Shown: positions 26,497 through 35,368, counted from the stretch's first letter. The stretch is DNA of 64,000 nucleotides from Promicromonospora thailandica (GCF_024171955.1 NZ_JAMTCS010000010.1:124001-188000), one strand, 5' to 3'. Notes: generated by a model from the sequence alone, not told the origin. Numbers and translations are program-made.

Positions 26497-27987
26497 ATGA
26501 CCGACACCGACACCGCCGAGGCCCGCCGGCAGATCCCCGCCTTCGTGCGCGCCGACCTGCACCTCATGCACATCGACGGCAAGCGCGTCCCCGCTCTGTC
26601 CGGCGAGACGCTGCCCCACACCGACCCCGCCACCGGCGACGACCTGGCCCGCATCCCCCGCGGCGCGGCCCCCGACGTCGACGCCGCCGTGCGCGCCGCA
26701 CGCCGCGCGTTCACCGACCCGGCCTGGGCCGGGCTCAGCGGGGACGCCCGGGGGCGCGTCCTGCACCAGATCGCCGACGTGATCGAGGCCCACGCGGACG
26801 AGCTCGCCGCCATCGACTCGGTCACCATGGGCGCGCCGCGCCGCCTGACCGGCGAGATGCTGGCCGAGGCGAGCGAGATCTTCCGCTACTACGCGGGCTG
26901 GCCCACGAAGCTCTTCGGCACCACGGTGCCCCTCGGCGAGGACCGCCTCGGCTACACGCGACGCGAACCGCTCGGCGTCGTCGGCATCATCTGGGGCTGG
27001 AACGGCCCCATGGGACAGCTGCCCGGCAAGCTCGCCCCCGCGCTCGCAGCGGGCAACGCCGTGGTGCTCAAGCCGGCCGAGACGGCGTCGCTGAGCACCC
27101 TGCGGCTCGCGGAGCTGCTCGCGGAGACGGACCTCCCGGCGGGCGTCGTCAACGTCGTGACCGGCCTCGGGTCGGAGGCCGGCGAGGCGCTCGTCGCCCA
27201 CCCGGACGTCGCCAAGATCGCCTTCACCGGGTCGACGGCCACCGGCAAGCACGTGCAGAAGGTCGCCACCGACTCGCTCACGCGCGTCACGCTGGAGCTC
27301 GGCGGCAAGTCACCGGCGCTCGTCTTCGCCGACGCCGACCTCGCACGGGCCGCGTTCGGGGTCGCCGCCGGGTTCTGCGGCAACGCCGGCCAGGCGTGCG
27401 TCGCGACCTCCCGCGTCCTGGTCGAGGAGAGCGTGCGCGACGAGTTCGTCGCGCTGCTGACCTCCGCCATGGCCGAGGTCTTCGCACCGGGCGACCCGTT
27501 CGCGCCCGGCACGGTCGTCGGCGCTCTGTCGACCCGGGCGCAGCTCGAGCGCGTGAGCGGGTACGTCGACAGCGCCCGGGCGGAGGGCGCCCGCATCCTG
27601 ACCGGCGGGGAGCGCCACGGCGACCGCGGGTACTTCTACAGCCCCACCCTGATCGACCAGGTGACCCCCGGCATGCGCGTGGTGCGCGAGGAGATCTTCG
27701 GGCCGGTCGGCGTGCTGACGACGTTCACCGACGTGGACGACGCGGTCGCGCAGGCCAACGACACCGACTACGGGCTGGCGGCGTCCGTGTGGACGTCGGA
27801 CCTCGCCACGGCGCACCGCGTCTCGGCGCGGATCGAGGCGGGCACGGTCTGGGTCAACACCTGGGGCGAGATGAGCACGGGCCAGCTCCCGTTCGGCGGC
27901 TACAAGCAGTCCGGCCTCGGGCGTGAGGGCGGGCTCGAGGTGCTCGACGCCTACACCCAGTCGAAGTCGGTGCGCATCGCGCTCTGA
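26497..27987 (+). CDS. NAD(P)-dependent aldehyde dehydrogenase
   Basis: A 496-residue aldehyde dehydrogenase. Catalytic Glu lies in TLELGGKSP, catalytic Cys in GNAGQACVATSR, and the NAD-binding IIWGWNGP and FTGSTATG blocks are present. Closest in style to betaine/phenylacetaldehyde-type ALDHs; the substrate is unknown. GAAAGGA lies five bases before ATG 26497. The perfect palindrome upstream suggests repressor control, perhaps induced by the substrate. Converges with the XRE regulator. Confidence 0.92.
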   Translation: MTDTDTAEARRQIPAFVRADLHLMHIDGKRVPALSGETLPHTDPATGDDLARIPRGAAPDVDAAVRAARRAFTDPAWAGLSGDARGRVLHQIADVIEAHADELAAIDSVTMGAPRRLTGEMLAEASEIFRYYAGWPTKLFGTTVPLGEDRLGYTRREPLGVVGIIWGWNGPMGQLPGKLAPALAAGNAVVLKPAETASLSTLRLAELLAETDLPAGVVNVVTGLGSEAGEALVAHPDVAKIAFTGSTATGKHVQKVATDSLTRVTLELGGKSPALVFADADLARAAFGVAAGFCGNAGQACVATSRVLVEESVRDEFVALLTSAMAEVFAPGDPFAPGTVVGALSTRAQLERVSGYVDSARAEGARILTGGERHGDRGYFYSPTLIDQVTPGMRVVREEIFGPVGVLTTFTDVDDAVAQANDTDYGLAASVWTSDLATAHRVSARIEAGTVWVNTWGEMSTGQLPFGGYKQSGLGREGGLEVLDAYTQSKSVRIAL

Positions 27988-27997
27988 GGACCGGCTC

Positions 27998-28807
27998 TCA
28001 CGAGGCGGCCGGTCGCTCGGCCGGCCGTTCGGCCGGTCGCTCGGCCGGTCGCTCGTGGTAGACGAACAGGAGATAGCCCGGGACGCTCGCCACGTCGAAG
28101 GCGTGGAAGTCCGCGGTCACCAGCCCGCGGGAGTGATGGCGCAGCAGCTTGGTCTCGTGCGTCTTGGGGCGCACGTCGTGCCTGGCCCAGAGGGCCGGGA
28201 ACTCCGGGCTCCCGGCACGCAGCTGGTCGAGCAGCTCCACCTGGCGGGCCGGCGTGGTCGCGAAGTCCGCGCTGGCCCGCAGGTTCGCCACGGTGGCCTC
28301 GGCGGACGCCGCCCAGTCGACGAAGAAACGCCGGCCCTCCGGGTCGAGGAACACCATCTCCAGCAGGTTGGCCGTCTCGGCGAAACCGGAGAACAGCTCC
28401 TGGGCCTTCTCGTTCATCGCGAGCACGTCGAGCACCGGGTCCAGCACCATGGCTCCCGCCTCGCGCCACGAGTCGAGCAGCGTGAGCAGCTCGCCCGGTA
28501 CGGCGCTGAGAGACGCCTCGTCGTGCAGCCGCCAGGCCACTCCGGCCAGGGCGTAGAGGTGGCGCTGCTCGTGGACGTCGAGCCGGAGGGTCCGGGTCAG
28601 GGCGGCCAGCACCCGCTCGGACGGGTGGGGTTCCCGGCCCTGTTCCATACGCCGGTAGAAGTCGATGCTCAGGCCGGCGTCGGTCGCGACCTCCTCGCGG
28701 CGCAGGCCCGGCACCCGCCGGTGGTCGCCGGCCGGCAGCCCGAGGTCCTGCGGTTGCAGCCGCGCCCGGCGGGTCCGCAGGAAGTCACCCAGCTCTCGAC
28801 CGTCCAC
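27998..28807 (-). CDS. XRE family regulator with MmyB-like ligand domain
   Basis: A 269-residue regulator: helix-turn-helix at about residues 5-75 (LRREEVATDAGLSIDFYRRMEQG) followed by the MmyB-like PAS-type ligand domain. Starts at GTG 28807, seven bases after a TAGACT -10 box, so probably leaderless. It is divergent from a short-chain dehydrogenase, a pairing very common for this family, so it likely represses that gene. The C-terminus ends in AERP tetrapeptide repeats from a 12-bp tandem repeat. Confidence 0.88.
   Translation of the reverse strand: MDGRELGDFLRTRRARLQPQDLGLPAGDHRRVPGLRREEVATDAGLSIDFYRRMEQGREPHPSERVLAALTRTLRLDVHEQRHLYALAGVAWRLHDEASLSAVPGELLTLLDSWREAGAMVLDPVLDVLAMNEKAQELFSGFAETANLLEMVFLDPEGRRFFVDWAASAEATVANLRASADFATTPARQVELLDQLRAGSPEFPALWARHDVRPKTHETKLLRHHSRGLVTADFHAFDVASVPGYLLFVYHERPAERPAERPAERPAAS
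28007..28054 (-). repeat. Four 12-bp tandem repeats at the end of the XRE gene
   Basis: Units GGCCGGTCGCTC at 28007, 28019, 28031 and 28043 (one diverged), encoding Ala-Glu-Arg-Pro. Confidence 0.85.
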
Positions 28808-28814
28808 ACCTCGG

Positions 28815-28820
28815 AGTCTA
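28815..28820 (-). promoter_or_regulatory. -10 box of the XRE regulator gene
   Basis: TAGACT on the minus strand, seven bases before GTG 28807. Confidence 0.5.
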
Positions 28821-28914
28821 GGAGCCGGCACGGCGGTGGCACGGTGGCTGTTCCGTCGAGGGGGGCCGTCCCGCGGCCTCCCTCTCCCCGCGGTCCGAGG
28901 TGAGTGTGGGAGCC

Positions 28915-29730
28915 ATGAACACCACGCACGACACCATGCACAAGAACACCACCACCGCCCAGCTCCTCACCGGGACGCCGCTCGCCGGACGCGTCGCGGT
29001 CGTCACCGGAGCCTCCAGCGGCATCGGGGAGGCGACGGCGTTCCGGTTCGCCCAGCTCGGTGCCTCCGTCGCGCTCCTGGCCCGGCGCGGCGACCGGCTC
29101 GACGACCTGGAGGACCGCATCCGGGACATCGGCGGTACCGCACTGGCCGTCCCGACCGACGTGGCCGACCGGTCCGCCGTCCTGGCCGCCGCCGAGCGCG
29201 TCGAGCGGGAGCTGGGCCAGGTGGACCTGGTCTTCGCCAACGCGGGGGTGCAGCTCATCGCGGGGATCACCGACCTCGCCGTGGACGACTGGGACACGCA
29301 GCTGAGCACGAACGTCGGCGGCGTCATGAACACCGTGCAGGCGTTCGTCCGACCTCTCGTCGCCGCCGCGGAGGCAGGCCGTCCGGCCGACCTGGTCACC
29401 ACGTCCTCGATCGCGGCCGTGCGGATCCTCGAGGGGTTCCAGGTGTACTCGGCCACCAAAGCCTACGTCGCGCAGCTGTCCAGGCTGCTGCGCACCGAGC
29501 TCGGCCGGAAGAAGGTGCGCGTCGCGACCATCGAGCCCGGCATGGTCGACACCGAGCTGCCGGACCACGTGACCGACCCCGCGGCCACCAGGCTCATGGC
29601 CGACCTGATCGCGCAGATCGACGTGCTCCGGTCGGCCGACGTCGCCGAGACGGTCGCGTTCCTCGCGGCCGTGCCCCGGCACGTCAACCTCACCGAGATC
29701 ACGATCCTGCCCACCGAGCAGATCATCTGA
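28915..29730 (+). CDS. Short-chain dehydrogenase/reductase
   Basis: A 271-residue classical SDR. Cofactor motif VTGASSGIGEA, the FANAGV strand, catalytic Ser in TTSSIAAV and the YSATK catalytic Tyr/Lys (here YSATKAY). Likely NADPH-dependent, given the basic RRGDR after the second strand. GGGAG precedes ATG 28915. The adjacent divergent XRE/MmyB regulator probably controls it. Substrate unknown. Confidence 0.92.
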   Translation: MNTTHDTMHKNTTTAQLLTGTPLAGRVAVVTGASSGIGEATAFRFAQLGASVALLARRGDRLDDLEDRIRDIGGTALAVPTDVADRSAVLAAAERVERELGQVDLVFANAGVQLIAGITDLAVDDWDTQLSTNVGGVMNTVQAFVRPLVAAAEAGRPADLVTTSSIAAVRILEGFQVYSATKAYVAQLSRLLRTELGRKKVRVATIEPGMVDTELPDHVTDPAATRLMADLIAQIDVLRSADVAETVAFLAAVPRHVNLTEITILPTEQII

Positions 29731-29743
29731 CCAGGACGACGCG

Positions 29744-29779
29744 ACGCGGCCCCCGGGTTCTCGGACTCGGGGGCCGCGT
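29744..29779. terminator. Bidirectional terminator between SDR and the DUF gene
   Basis: 12-bp perfect arms ACGCGGCCCCCG / CGGGGGCCGCGT with a 12-base loop, placed between two converging genes. Confidence 0.8.
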
Positions 29780-29785
29780 GCCCGT

Positions 29786-30271
29786 TCAGCGCCGGACCCG
29801 GCGGTCCACCACCACCCAGTTGGTCTCCCACGTCGCGCCGCCGTCGGCCGAGAACGCCTGCTCGAACCGCGCCTCGTCGCGGCTGACGCGGGTGACGAGG
29901 AACCGGACCTTGATCGGCCGGTCGCCGAGCACGTCGTCGCCGTAGAACACGCCGACCCTGCGGTGGAGGCTGTCGTGGAAGCCGCCGTGGACCGACGGTG
30001 TCAGCAGCCCGTCGCGCACGTTGACGAACGTGAGGCTCCACCGGTCCGCCTGCGGTTCGTACAGCCGCAGGTTGAGCGCCTCGAGGGTGCCGGCCTCGCC
30101 GGAGACGTCGAGCTCGACGACGTTGGCCCGCCCCTCCGAGAGCGGCTTCACGGTGGTGGTGCCGCTGAACCGGAGCCACTCGTCCGGGGTGTCGGAGAGC
30201 GGGTCGGCCAGCACCCGGACGCTGGAGCGCCAGGTCCCGATCTCCCAGCTGTCTCGGGTTGGGATCGTCAT
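29786..30271 (-). CDS. Uncharacterised protein, DUF1579-like
   Basis: A 161-residue soluble protein rich in beta strands (WEIGTWRSSVRVLADP, FQADGG-like FSADGGATWETNWVVV at the end). It resembles small lipocalin-like proteins of the DUF1579 type that often pair with HxlR or similar regulators. It is divergent, 28 bases away, from a destroyed HxlR-type gene, which probably once controlled it. Confidence 0.6.
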   Translation of the reverse strand: MTIPTRDSWEIGTWRSSVRVLADPLSDTPDEWLRFSGTTTVKPLSEGRANVVELDVSGEAGTLEALNLRLYEPQADRWSLTFVNVRDGLLTPSVHGGFHDSLHRRVGVFYGDDVLGDRPIKVRFLVTRVSRDEARFEQAFSADGGATWETNWVVVDRRVRR

Positions 30272-30299
30272 AGGTCCCACTGTCGAGAGGAGCACTTCC

Positions 30300-30562
30300 A
30301 TGGACAAGAAGGCACCTTCAGGTAACCCCTCTCGCACCAACCCGCTGCCCGGCTGCCCCATGGCCGCTGCGTTCGCGGCCATCTCGTCGAGCGGCTGGTG
30401 ACCGGGCCGGTGCCCGCCCCCGTGATCTACCGCCTCACCCCGTACGGCAAGACGGTGCTGCCCGTCGTCGAGGGCGTGCGCGTGTGGGGTGAGGCCCACC
30501 TGGAGCGGACCGGTGGAGCGGTTCCGGGGTCGGCGCTGAGCTGCGGCGAGATGGTGGGTTAG
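30300..30562 (+). pseudogene. HxlR-type transcriptional regulator with internal deletion
   Basis: The N-terminus (from ATG 30300, GAGGAG upstream) reads MDKKAPSGNPSRTNPLPGCP and MAAAFAAIS, the usual HxlR start before the GKWK helix. It then breaks off and stops after 33 codons. In another frame, 30395-30562 encodes the typical HxlR C-terminus (LVERLVTGPVPAPVIYRLTPYGK, then VLPVVEGVRVWGEAHLE). The central winged helix, roughly 50 residues, is missing. The junction lies around 30385-30395 in ATCTCGTCGAG. The gene cannot encode a working regulator. Confidence 0.75.
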
Positions 30563-31464
30563 CCGGGGCCGTCGCTCGTCGCGGCCAGGAGGGTGACGAC
30601 CAGGTCGCTGACGGGCGTCGGGATGCCGTGCGCGCGGCCACGCCGGGAGACGACGCCGTTGCGGACGGCCCACTCCAGCGGGCGGCCCGCGTCCCGGTCG
30701 GTGAGGATGGACGTGCCCTGGTCACCGGGAGGCCGCTGGAAGAGCGCGAGGATCCGCCCGGGGACGTCGTCGTCCAGCCGCGCCCCCTCGGCGCGCGCGA
30801 CGGCCAGTCCCTCCCCCAGGTACGCGAGCGCCAGGTCCGCGACGTCGGGGCGGGTGAAGACGGCCGAGCGGCGCCCGGTGAGGGCCATGAGCCCGGCGAC
30901 GGCGTTCTGCAGGAGCTTGCGCCAGGCTGCGGTGACGAAGTCTGGGGACACGTCGACGTCGCACCGGGTACCGCGCAGGGCGTCGACGACCGGCCCGGCC
31001 GCCGGTACGTCGGGCAGCGTCAGGCGGACCTCGCCGGGCGCGTGCACGACGCCGTCGTCCTGGGTCCAGGCGGGGAACCAGACGACCGCGGGGACGACGG
31101 CGCCGCGCGGCACGTGCGGACCGACGGTCGCCGCCTGCTCGACGCCGTTCTGCAGCACGCAGACCACGGTGCCCGGACCGCAGAGGGCGGCCAGCCAGGG
31201 TGCGGCGTCGTCCACCTGGGTGGCCTTGACCGCGAGGAACACCAGGTCGACGACGCCCGCGACGGCGTCCGGGTCCGTCAGCACGGGGCCGGGGACCTCG
31301 ACGCGCTCGTCGGCGCCCGGCGGTCCGACCCGGAGCTCCACACGCTCCCGGGGTGTGCGGCCGTAGAGGCGGGGCGTGCGGCCGGCCTCGTGCAGGGCAG
31401 CCGCGACGGTGGTGCCGATGGCGCCGGGGCCGACGACCGCGACGTCTGGCTTCTCGGATGTCAC
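30559..31464 (-). CDS. 2-dehydropantoate 2-reductase family protein (ApbA/PanE)
   Basis: A 301-residue ketopantoate reductase-like enzyme. VVGPGAIGTTVAAAL is the nucleotide-binding loop, FLAVKATQ contains the conserved Lys-Ala-Thr, CVLQNGVEQ the conserved Asn, and AWRKLLQNAVAGLMALTG the catalytic Lys/Asn helix. It could supply pantoate with PanB (16785-17615), but paralogues of other function are common and it is not linked to pan genes. Start GTG 31464, seven bases after TAACGT, suggesting a leaderless transcript. Its stop overlaps the HxlR remnant. Confidence 0.85.
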   Translation of the reverse strand: MTSEKPDVAVVGPGAIGTTVAAALHEAGRTPRLYGRTPRERVELRVGPPGADERVEVPGPVLTDPDAVAGVVDLVFLAVKATQVDDAAPWLAALCGPGTVVCVLQNGVEQAATVGPHVPRGAVVPAVVWFPAWTQDDGVVHAPGEVRLTLPDVPAAGPVVDALRGTRCDVDVSPDFVTAAWRKLLQNAVAGLMALTGRRSAVFTRPDVADLALAYLGEGLAVARAEGARLDDDVPGRILALFQRPPGDQGTSILTDRDAGRPLEWAVRNGVVSRRGRAHGIPTPVSDLVVTLLAATSDGPG

Positions 31465-31471
31465 CGCTGTG

Positions 31472-31481
31472 ACGTTACGCT
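31472..31481. promoter_or_regulatory. Overlapping divergent -10 boxes of the PanE-like and RpiR genes
   Basis: ACGTTACGCT contains TAACGT for the minus strand (31477-31472) and TACGCT for the plus strand (31476-31481), each seven bases before its start codon. The two leaderless promoters share bases 31476-31477, so both cannot be occupied at once. Confidence 0.5.
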
Positions 31482-31488
31482 GTTACAC

Positions 31489-32373
31489 ATGGGTTCTTCA
31501 ACAGGTAATGCCGTTCCGGAGGGCGACGACCCGCTGCGGCGCTGGCTCGGCACGGTCCAGGCGCGCACCGCCGGCCTGGCGGCGAGCGAGGCCAAGGTGG
31601 TGGCGCTGCTGCTGTCGGACCCGCTGTTCGTCGGCACGAGCACGACAGCGCAGGTCGCGGCCCGGGCCGGGGTCTCCGCGCCGAGCGTGGTGCGCGCCGC
31701 GCGGGCCGTCGGGTTCGCGGGGTTCGCGGAGCTCAAGCTGGAGATCGCCCGCGCCCGCGGCACGGCGGAGTTCTTCGCCCCGCCGCCGACCCTCAGCGGC
31801 GGCGACCCGGCGGCCGCCGTCGTGGAGACCTCGATCCGCACGGGTACGGAGTCGCTCACGGCGCTCGGCGGCGCCCTCGACCCGGCAGCCGCCGAGGAAG
31901 CCGTGGCGGTGCTGCGGTCGGCGGGGCAGGTGATCGCGTTCGGCGCCGGGCAGTCGGGCACGGTGGCCGCCGACGCGGTGTTCCGGCTGCGCGCGCTGGG
32001 GGTGCCGGCCGTGGGCATCCCCGACCACGAGTCGGTCATGATCGCCACCCGCCTCCTCCGGGACGGCGACGCCGTGCTGGTGGTCAGCTCCACGGGCCGG
32101 ACGACGACCTCCCTCGCCGTGGCCGACGCCGCCTCGACCGCCGGCGCGACGGTCGTCGCGATCACCAACCAGCACGACACCCCGCTGGCCCGGCTCGCCG
32201 ACGTCGCGCTCGTCGTCGGCGGCGCTCCCCTGACCACGCAGATGGCGGCCGCGGGCAGCCGCCTGGCCCACCTCGTCGTCGTCGACGTCCTGGCCGCGAC
32301 GCTCGCGCTGCGCGACCCCGACCGCGTGCGCCGAGCCGAGCGCGCGGGCATCGACCTGCCCGACATCACCTGA
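31489..32373 (+). CDS. MurR/RpiR family transcriptional regulator
   Basis: A 294-residue regulator: an RpiR-type N-terminal helix-turn-helix (TAQVAARAGVSAPSVVRAARAVGFAGF) and a C-terminal SIS sugar-phosphate isomerase fold (FGAGQSGTVAADAVFRL, VSSTGRTTTSLAVADAA), which normally senses a phosphosugar. Its stop overlaps the next start by one base (TGATG), so it is translated together with the EamA transporter and may control that transporter's substrate supply. Divergent from the PanE-like gene. Confidence 0.9.
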   Translation: MGSSTGNAVPEGDDPLRRWLGTVQARTAGLAASEAKVVALLLSDPLFVGTSTTAQVAARAGVSAPSVVRAARAVGFAGFAELKLEIARARGTAEFFAPPPTLSGGDPAAAVVETSIRTGTESLTALGGALDPAAAEEAVAVLRSAGQVIAFGAGQSGTVAADAVFRLRALGVPAVGIPDHESVMIATRLLRDGDAVLVVSSTGRTTTSLAVADAASTAGATVVAITNQHDTPLARLADVALVVGGAPLTTQMAAAGSRLAHLVVVDVLAATLALRDPDRVRRAERAGIDLPDIT

Positions 32374-33263
32374 TGCCGCTCGGCACCGTCGCGATCGTGC
32401 TCGTCGCCGCGATCGCCCACGCCGCCTGGAACCTGGCCTCGACGTACAAGCGCGGCAGCACGCTCCTGTTCGTCGGCGCCTACACCAGCGTGTCGGCGCT
32501 GCTCTGCCTCCCGCTCGCCGTCGTCGCCACCGCCACCGGCGCCCAACCGCTCACCGGACAGCTCGCAGGGGCGTCGGTCGTCTCGGCCGTGCTGCACGCC
32601 GCGTACTCGCTCACCCTCCAGACCGGCTACGACCGCGCGGAGCTCGGCGTGGTCTACCCCGTCGCGCGCGGCACCGGCCCCCTGCTGACGATGGTCGTGG
32701 CGGTGCTGGTGCTCGCCGAGCGCCCCTCGTGGCTCGCGCTCGCGGGGGCGCTCGCCGTCGTCGCCGGCATCGTCGTCGTCACCGGGAACCCCACCCGGAA
32801 CCGCGGCCCGCACCCGCTGCGCGGCGTGCTCTGGGGCGCGGCGACCGGGGCGACGATCGCCGCCTACACGCTCTGGGACGCCTACGCGATCGGGCGCCTC
32901 GGTCTGGCGCCGATCAGCTACTACACGGGCACGCTGCTGGCGCAGAGCCTGATCCTGGCGCCGGGTCTGGTGCGGGCGCTGCCGCGAGGACGGGGGCTGT
33001 CGCGAGCGCGGGGCGAGCTGGTCGCGGCGGTCCGGCTGGACCGGGTACCGATCCTCGTCGTCGCAGTGCTGTCGCCACTGGCGTACGTGCTCGTGCTCAC
33101 CGCACTGCAGACTGCGCCGGTGGCCCTCGTCGCGCCACTGCGGGAGGCGTCGATCGTGATCGGCTCGCTGCTGGCGTGGCGGTTCTTGGGCGAGGGGGAT
33201 CTCGCGCGGCGGGTCGTCGGGGCGGTGGTGGTGCTGGTGGGGATCGTGGCGATCGGGGTGTGA
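32373..33263 (+). CDS. EamA/DMT family transporter
   Basis: A 296-residue membrane protein with ten predicted helices in two EamA repeats. PVARGTGPLLTMVVAVLVLAE near residue 100 and PLREASIVIGSLLAW near residue 260 are the repeated signature. Probably a small-metabolite exporter of the inner membrane. Coupled to the RpiR regulator by a one-base overlap. Confidence 0.88.
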   Translation: MPLGTVAIVLVAAIAHAAWNLASTYKRGSTLLFVGAYTSVSALLCLPLAVVATATGAQPLTGQLAGASVVSAVLHAAYSLTLQTGYDRAELGVVYPVARGTGPLLTMVVAVLVLAERPSWLALAGALAVVAGIVVVTGNPTRNRGPHPLRGVLWGAATGATIAAYTLWDAYAIGRLGLAPISYYTGTLLAQSLILAPGLVRALPRGRGLSRARGELVAAVRLDRVPILVVAVLSPLAYVLVLTALQTAPVALVAPLREASIVIGSLLAWRFLGEGDLARRVVGAVVVLVGIVAIGV

Positions 33264-33275
33264 GGTGCTCGCCGG

Positions 33276-33566
33276 TCAGTCACGCCGTGCGTCGATCAGC
33301 GCCCGTGCCACGCGGTCGACGTTGTCCGCGAACCGGTGGACGCCGACGACGAGCTGGACCGCACCGATGACCATCATCACGATCCCGACGAACGCGAGCG
33401 CGAAGAACACCGCGAACCCGGCGTGGGGCACCAGCACGGAGCCGAGCACCAAGGCGGCCGCACCGCCGAGGAGCAGGCCCAGCCCGAGTGCCAGGGGGTT
33501 CGCCGAGGAACGTGCCTCGCGCTGTGCGACTGTGGTGTGTGCGGCGGTGCTCGACTCGTTGGTCAT
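33276..33566 (-). CDS. Small membrane protein with two transmembrane helices
   Basis: 96 residues: a polar N-terminus, two hydrophobic segments (about 24-46 and 50-74, the first rich in Gly/Leu) and a basic/acidic tail (HRFADNVDRVARALIDARRD). Not assigned to a family. Converges with the EamA gene. Confidence 0.7.
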   Translation of the reverse strand: MTNESSTAAHTTVAQREARSSANPLALGLGLLLGGAAALVLGSVLVPHAGFAVFFALAFVGIVMMVIGAVQLVVGVHRFADNVDRVARALIDARRD

Positions 33567-33636
33567 GGGTGAAGGGTGCCATCTCGCAGCCCCGAGAGGC
33601 CCAGGAAAAGCCGGCGTGCCCGCGAGAACGTGCTCC

Positions 33637-33642
33637 TATCAT
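33637..33642 (+). promoter_or_regulatory. -10 box of the DUF6226 gene, leaderless
   Basis: TATCAT, six bases, then ATG 33649. Confidence 0.5.
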
Positions 33643-33648
33643 CTCGAG

Positions 33649-34293
33649 ATGGACCTCTCGACCCTGGCCGCGCGCGTCGATGCCGTGTACGCGCGGTCCG
33701 ACCCGGCCTCATGGCCGGATCCGCATGCGGACCGGGAGCCGTCCGAGGAGGAGTACTCGCGGATGACGCACCCGGAGAGATACGCCATGGTTGCTCTCCG
33801 TGCGCAGGCCTGGGTGGAGGTGCTCGGGTCGCTGCCCGGGATCAACGCGGAGCCTGCTGTGGGCGCGTCGCTCGGCACCGGGTTCAGCGGCGGGACCCGC
33901 CTGACATCGCGGACGCCCGGGACGCTTCCGCTCCTCGTCCTGGAGCGCGCGGTGCAGGACTTCGACGACGTCCCGGCCGTCCACGTCAGCGTGGACCGGC
34001 CCGAGGTAGAGATCGAGCGGGTCCCCGACTGCGGCTGCGACGCGTGCGACTACGGTTCGGCGAACCTGGTCGAGGCGTTCGACGACACCGTCGCCGACGT
34101 ACTGAACGGGCTCGTCGTGCTGCAGGGTGACGGCTGGCGGGGCACCTGGACGCCGGACGGCGGCGGCGTCTCGGGCGCACCGGGGCTGCCCGAGCTGGAC
34201 CAGGTGCTGGACTGGGGCGGCCGACTGTTCGCGGGCGAGTCCGTGGCGCTGCCCGAGGGCGTCAACGCGCTGGTGAACGCGCGGTGGCTGTGA
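33649..34293 (+). CDS. DUF6226 family protein
   Basis: A 214-residue soluble protein (EEEYSRMTHPERYAMVALRAQAWVEVL, VPDCGCDACDYGS). The CxCxxC cysteines at about residues 126-131 could bind metal or form a redox site and are the family's most conserved part. Function unknown. TATCAT six bases before ATG 33649 implies a leaderless mRNA. Confidence 0.75.
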   Translation: MDLSTLAARVDAVYARSDPASWPDPHADREPSEEEYSRMTHPERYAMVALRAQAWVEVLGSLPGINAEPAVGASLGTGFSGGTRLTSRTPGTLPLLVLERAVQDFDDVPAVHVSVDRPEVEIERVPDCGCDACDYGSANLVEAFDDTVADVLNGLVVLQGDGWRGTWTPDGGGVSGAPGLPELDQVLDWGGRLFAGESVALPEGVNALVNARWL

Positions 34294-34376
34294 CCGATGA
34301 ATTCGCTCCCCCGCACCGGTCGGTGCGCCAGACGGCCTGACTTTTCCGGGGCCTGATCGAAGGAGGTGCGGAGCCC

Positions 34377-34940
34377 ATGCGCACGCTGGTCTACGGCATG
34401 AATCTTTCCCGGGACGGCTACGTCGCCGCCCCGGGTGGCGACCTCGGCTGGAGCACGCCGAGCGACGAGCTGTTCGAGTGGTGGCTCCACGAAGAGCAGA
34501 CGATCGACCTGCTGCTGTACGGGCGTCGGTTGTGGGAGACCATGAGCTCCCACTGGCCGACCGGCGACCAGCAGCCGGACGCCACCCCGGCGCAGGTCGC
34601 CTTCGCGCGGAACTGGCGGGACACACCGAAGGTCGTCTTCTCGTCGACCCTCGACACGGTCGACTGGAACGCGCGCCTGTTCACCGGCGACGCCATCGAG
34701 GAGATCGCCCGGCTCAAGGCCGAGGACGGCGGCCCCATGCGGGTCGGTGGCGCGACTCTCGCCGCTGCGGCGATGCGCGCCGGTCTGGTCGACGAGTACG
34801 AGATCGTCACCCACCCGGTGCTGCTGGGTGGCGGTGCGCCGTTCTTCGCAGGACTCGACGGCTGGGTGAACCTGGACCTCGTAGAGACGCGGACGTTTCC
34901 CGCCGGGGTGGTGCTGAACAGGTACGCGACGCGGCGGTGA
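34377..34940 (+). CDS. Dihydrofolate reductase-like (RibD C-terminal) protein
   Basis: A 187-residue RibD_C protein (LVYGMNLSRDGYVAAPGGDLGW, LLYGRRLWETM, MRVGGATLAAAAMRAGLVDEYEI). Strong AAGGAGG lies upstream of ATG 34377. Same broad family as 23607-24179 but with low similarity, so not a recent duplicate. Probably a flavin/folate-like NADPH reductase of unknown substrate. Confidence 0.82.
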   Translation: MRTLVYGMNLSRDGYVAAPGGDLGWSTPSDELFEWWLHEEQTIDLLLYGRRLWETMSSHWPTGDQQPDATPAQVAFARNWRDTPKVVFSSTLDTVDWNARLFTGDAIEEIARLKAEDGGPMRVGGATLAAAAMRAGLVDEYEIVTHPVLLGGGAPFFAGLDGWVNLDLVETRTFPAGVVLNRYATRR

Positions 34941-35082
34941 GGGCCCGGCACCTCGGGCTCGAGGCATGCGGGAGCTCGCGATGCGGTAAGTAGTGCCATG
35001 ACACCACTGAAGACCTCGCTCCAGCTTGACGCGACCGCCCCAGAGGGTGGGACTGGCGCGCGCAAGAAGGGGTGAGGTCACC

Positions 35083-35346
35083 GTGACCGATGAAGGCTTC
35101 GCCGTCGTGACGACGGTTGCACAGTTCTGGCCCGTCGCCGCGATCGGCGCGGTCGTCGTCGCCATCCTCCGGTGCGTCACGTACGTCGTCCGGAAGCACG
35201 TCGACCACAAGCACAACCTGCAGACGCTCGACCGTCTCGCCGCGTTGCCGCCGGCTGTGCGTCGCGACTACATCGCCCTAGAGCGAACTCGTCTGACCGC
35301 GACCCGCCCGAGGGCGGAGCGCGGGGTCGATGCGCGCGACACGTAA
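35083..35346 (+). CDS. Small single-pass membrane protein
   Basis: 87 residues from GTG 35083 (AGAAGGGG upstream). One hydrophobic segment at about residues 8-30, then a positively charged cytoplasmic tail (VVRKHVDHKHNLQTLDRLAALP). No family recognised. The coding frame is well used, but the gene is short, so moderate confidence. Confidence 0.55.
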   Translation: MTDEGFAVVTTVAQFWPVAAIGAVVVAILRCVTYVVRKHVDHKHNLQTLDRLAALPPAVRRDYIALERTRLTATRPRAERGVDARDT

Positions 35347-35368
35347 GACCGTCGGTCGCGAGCGCCCG

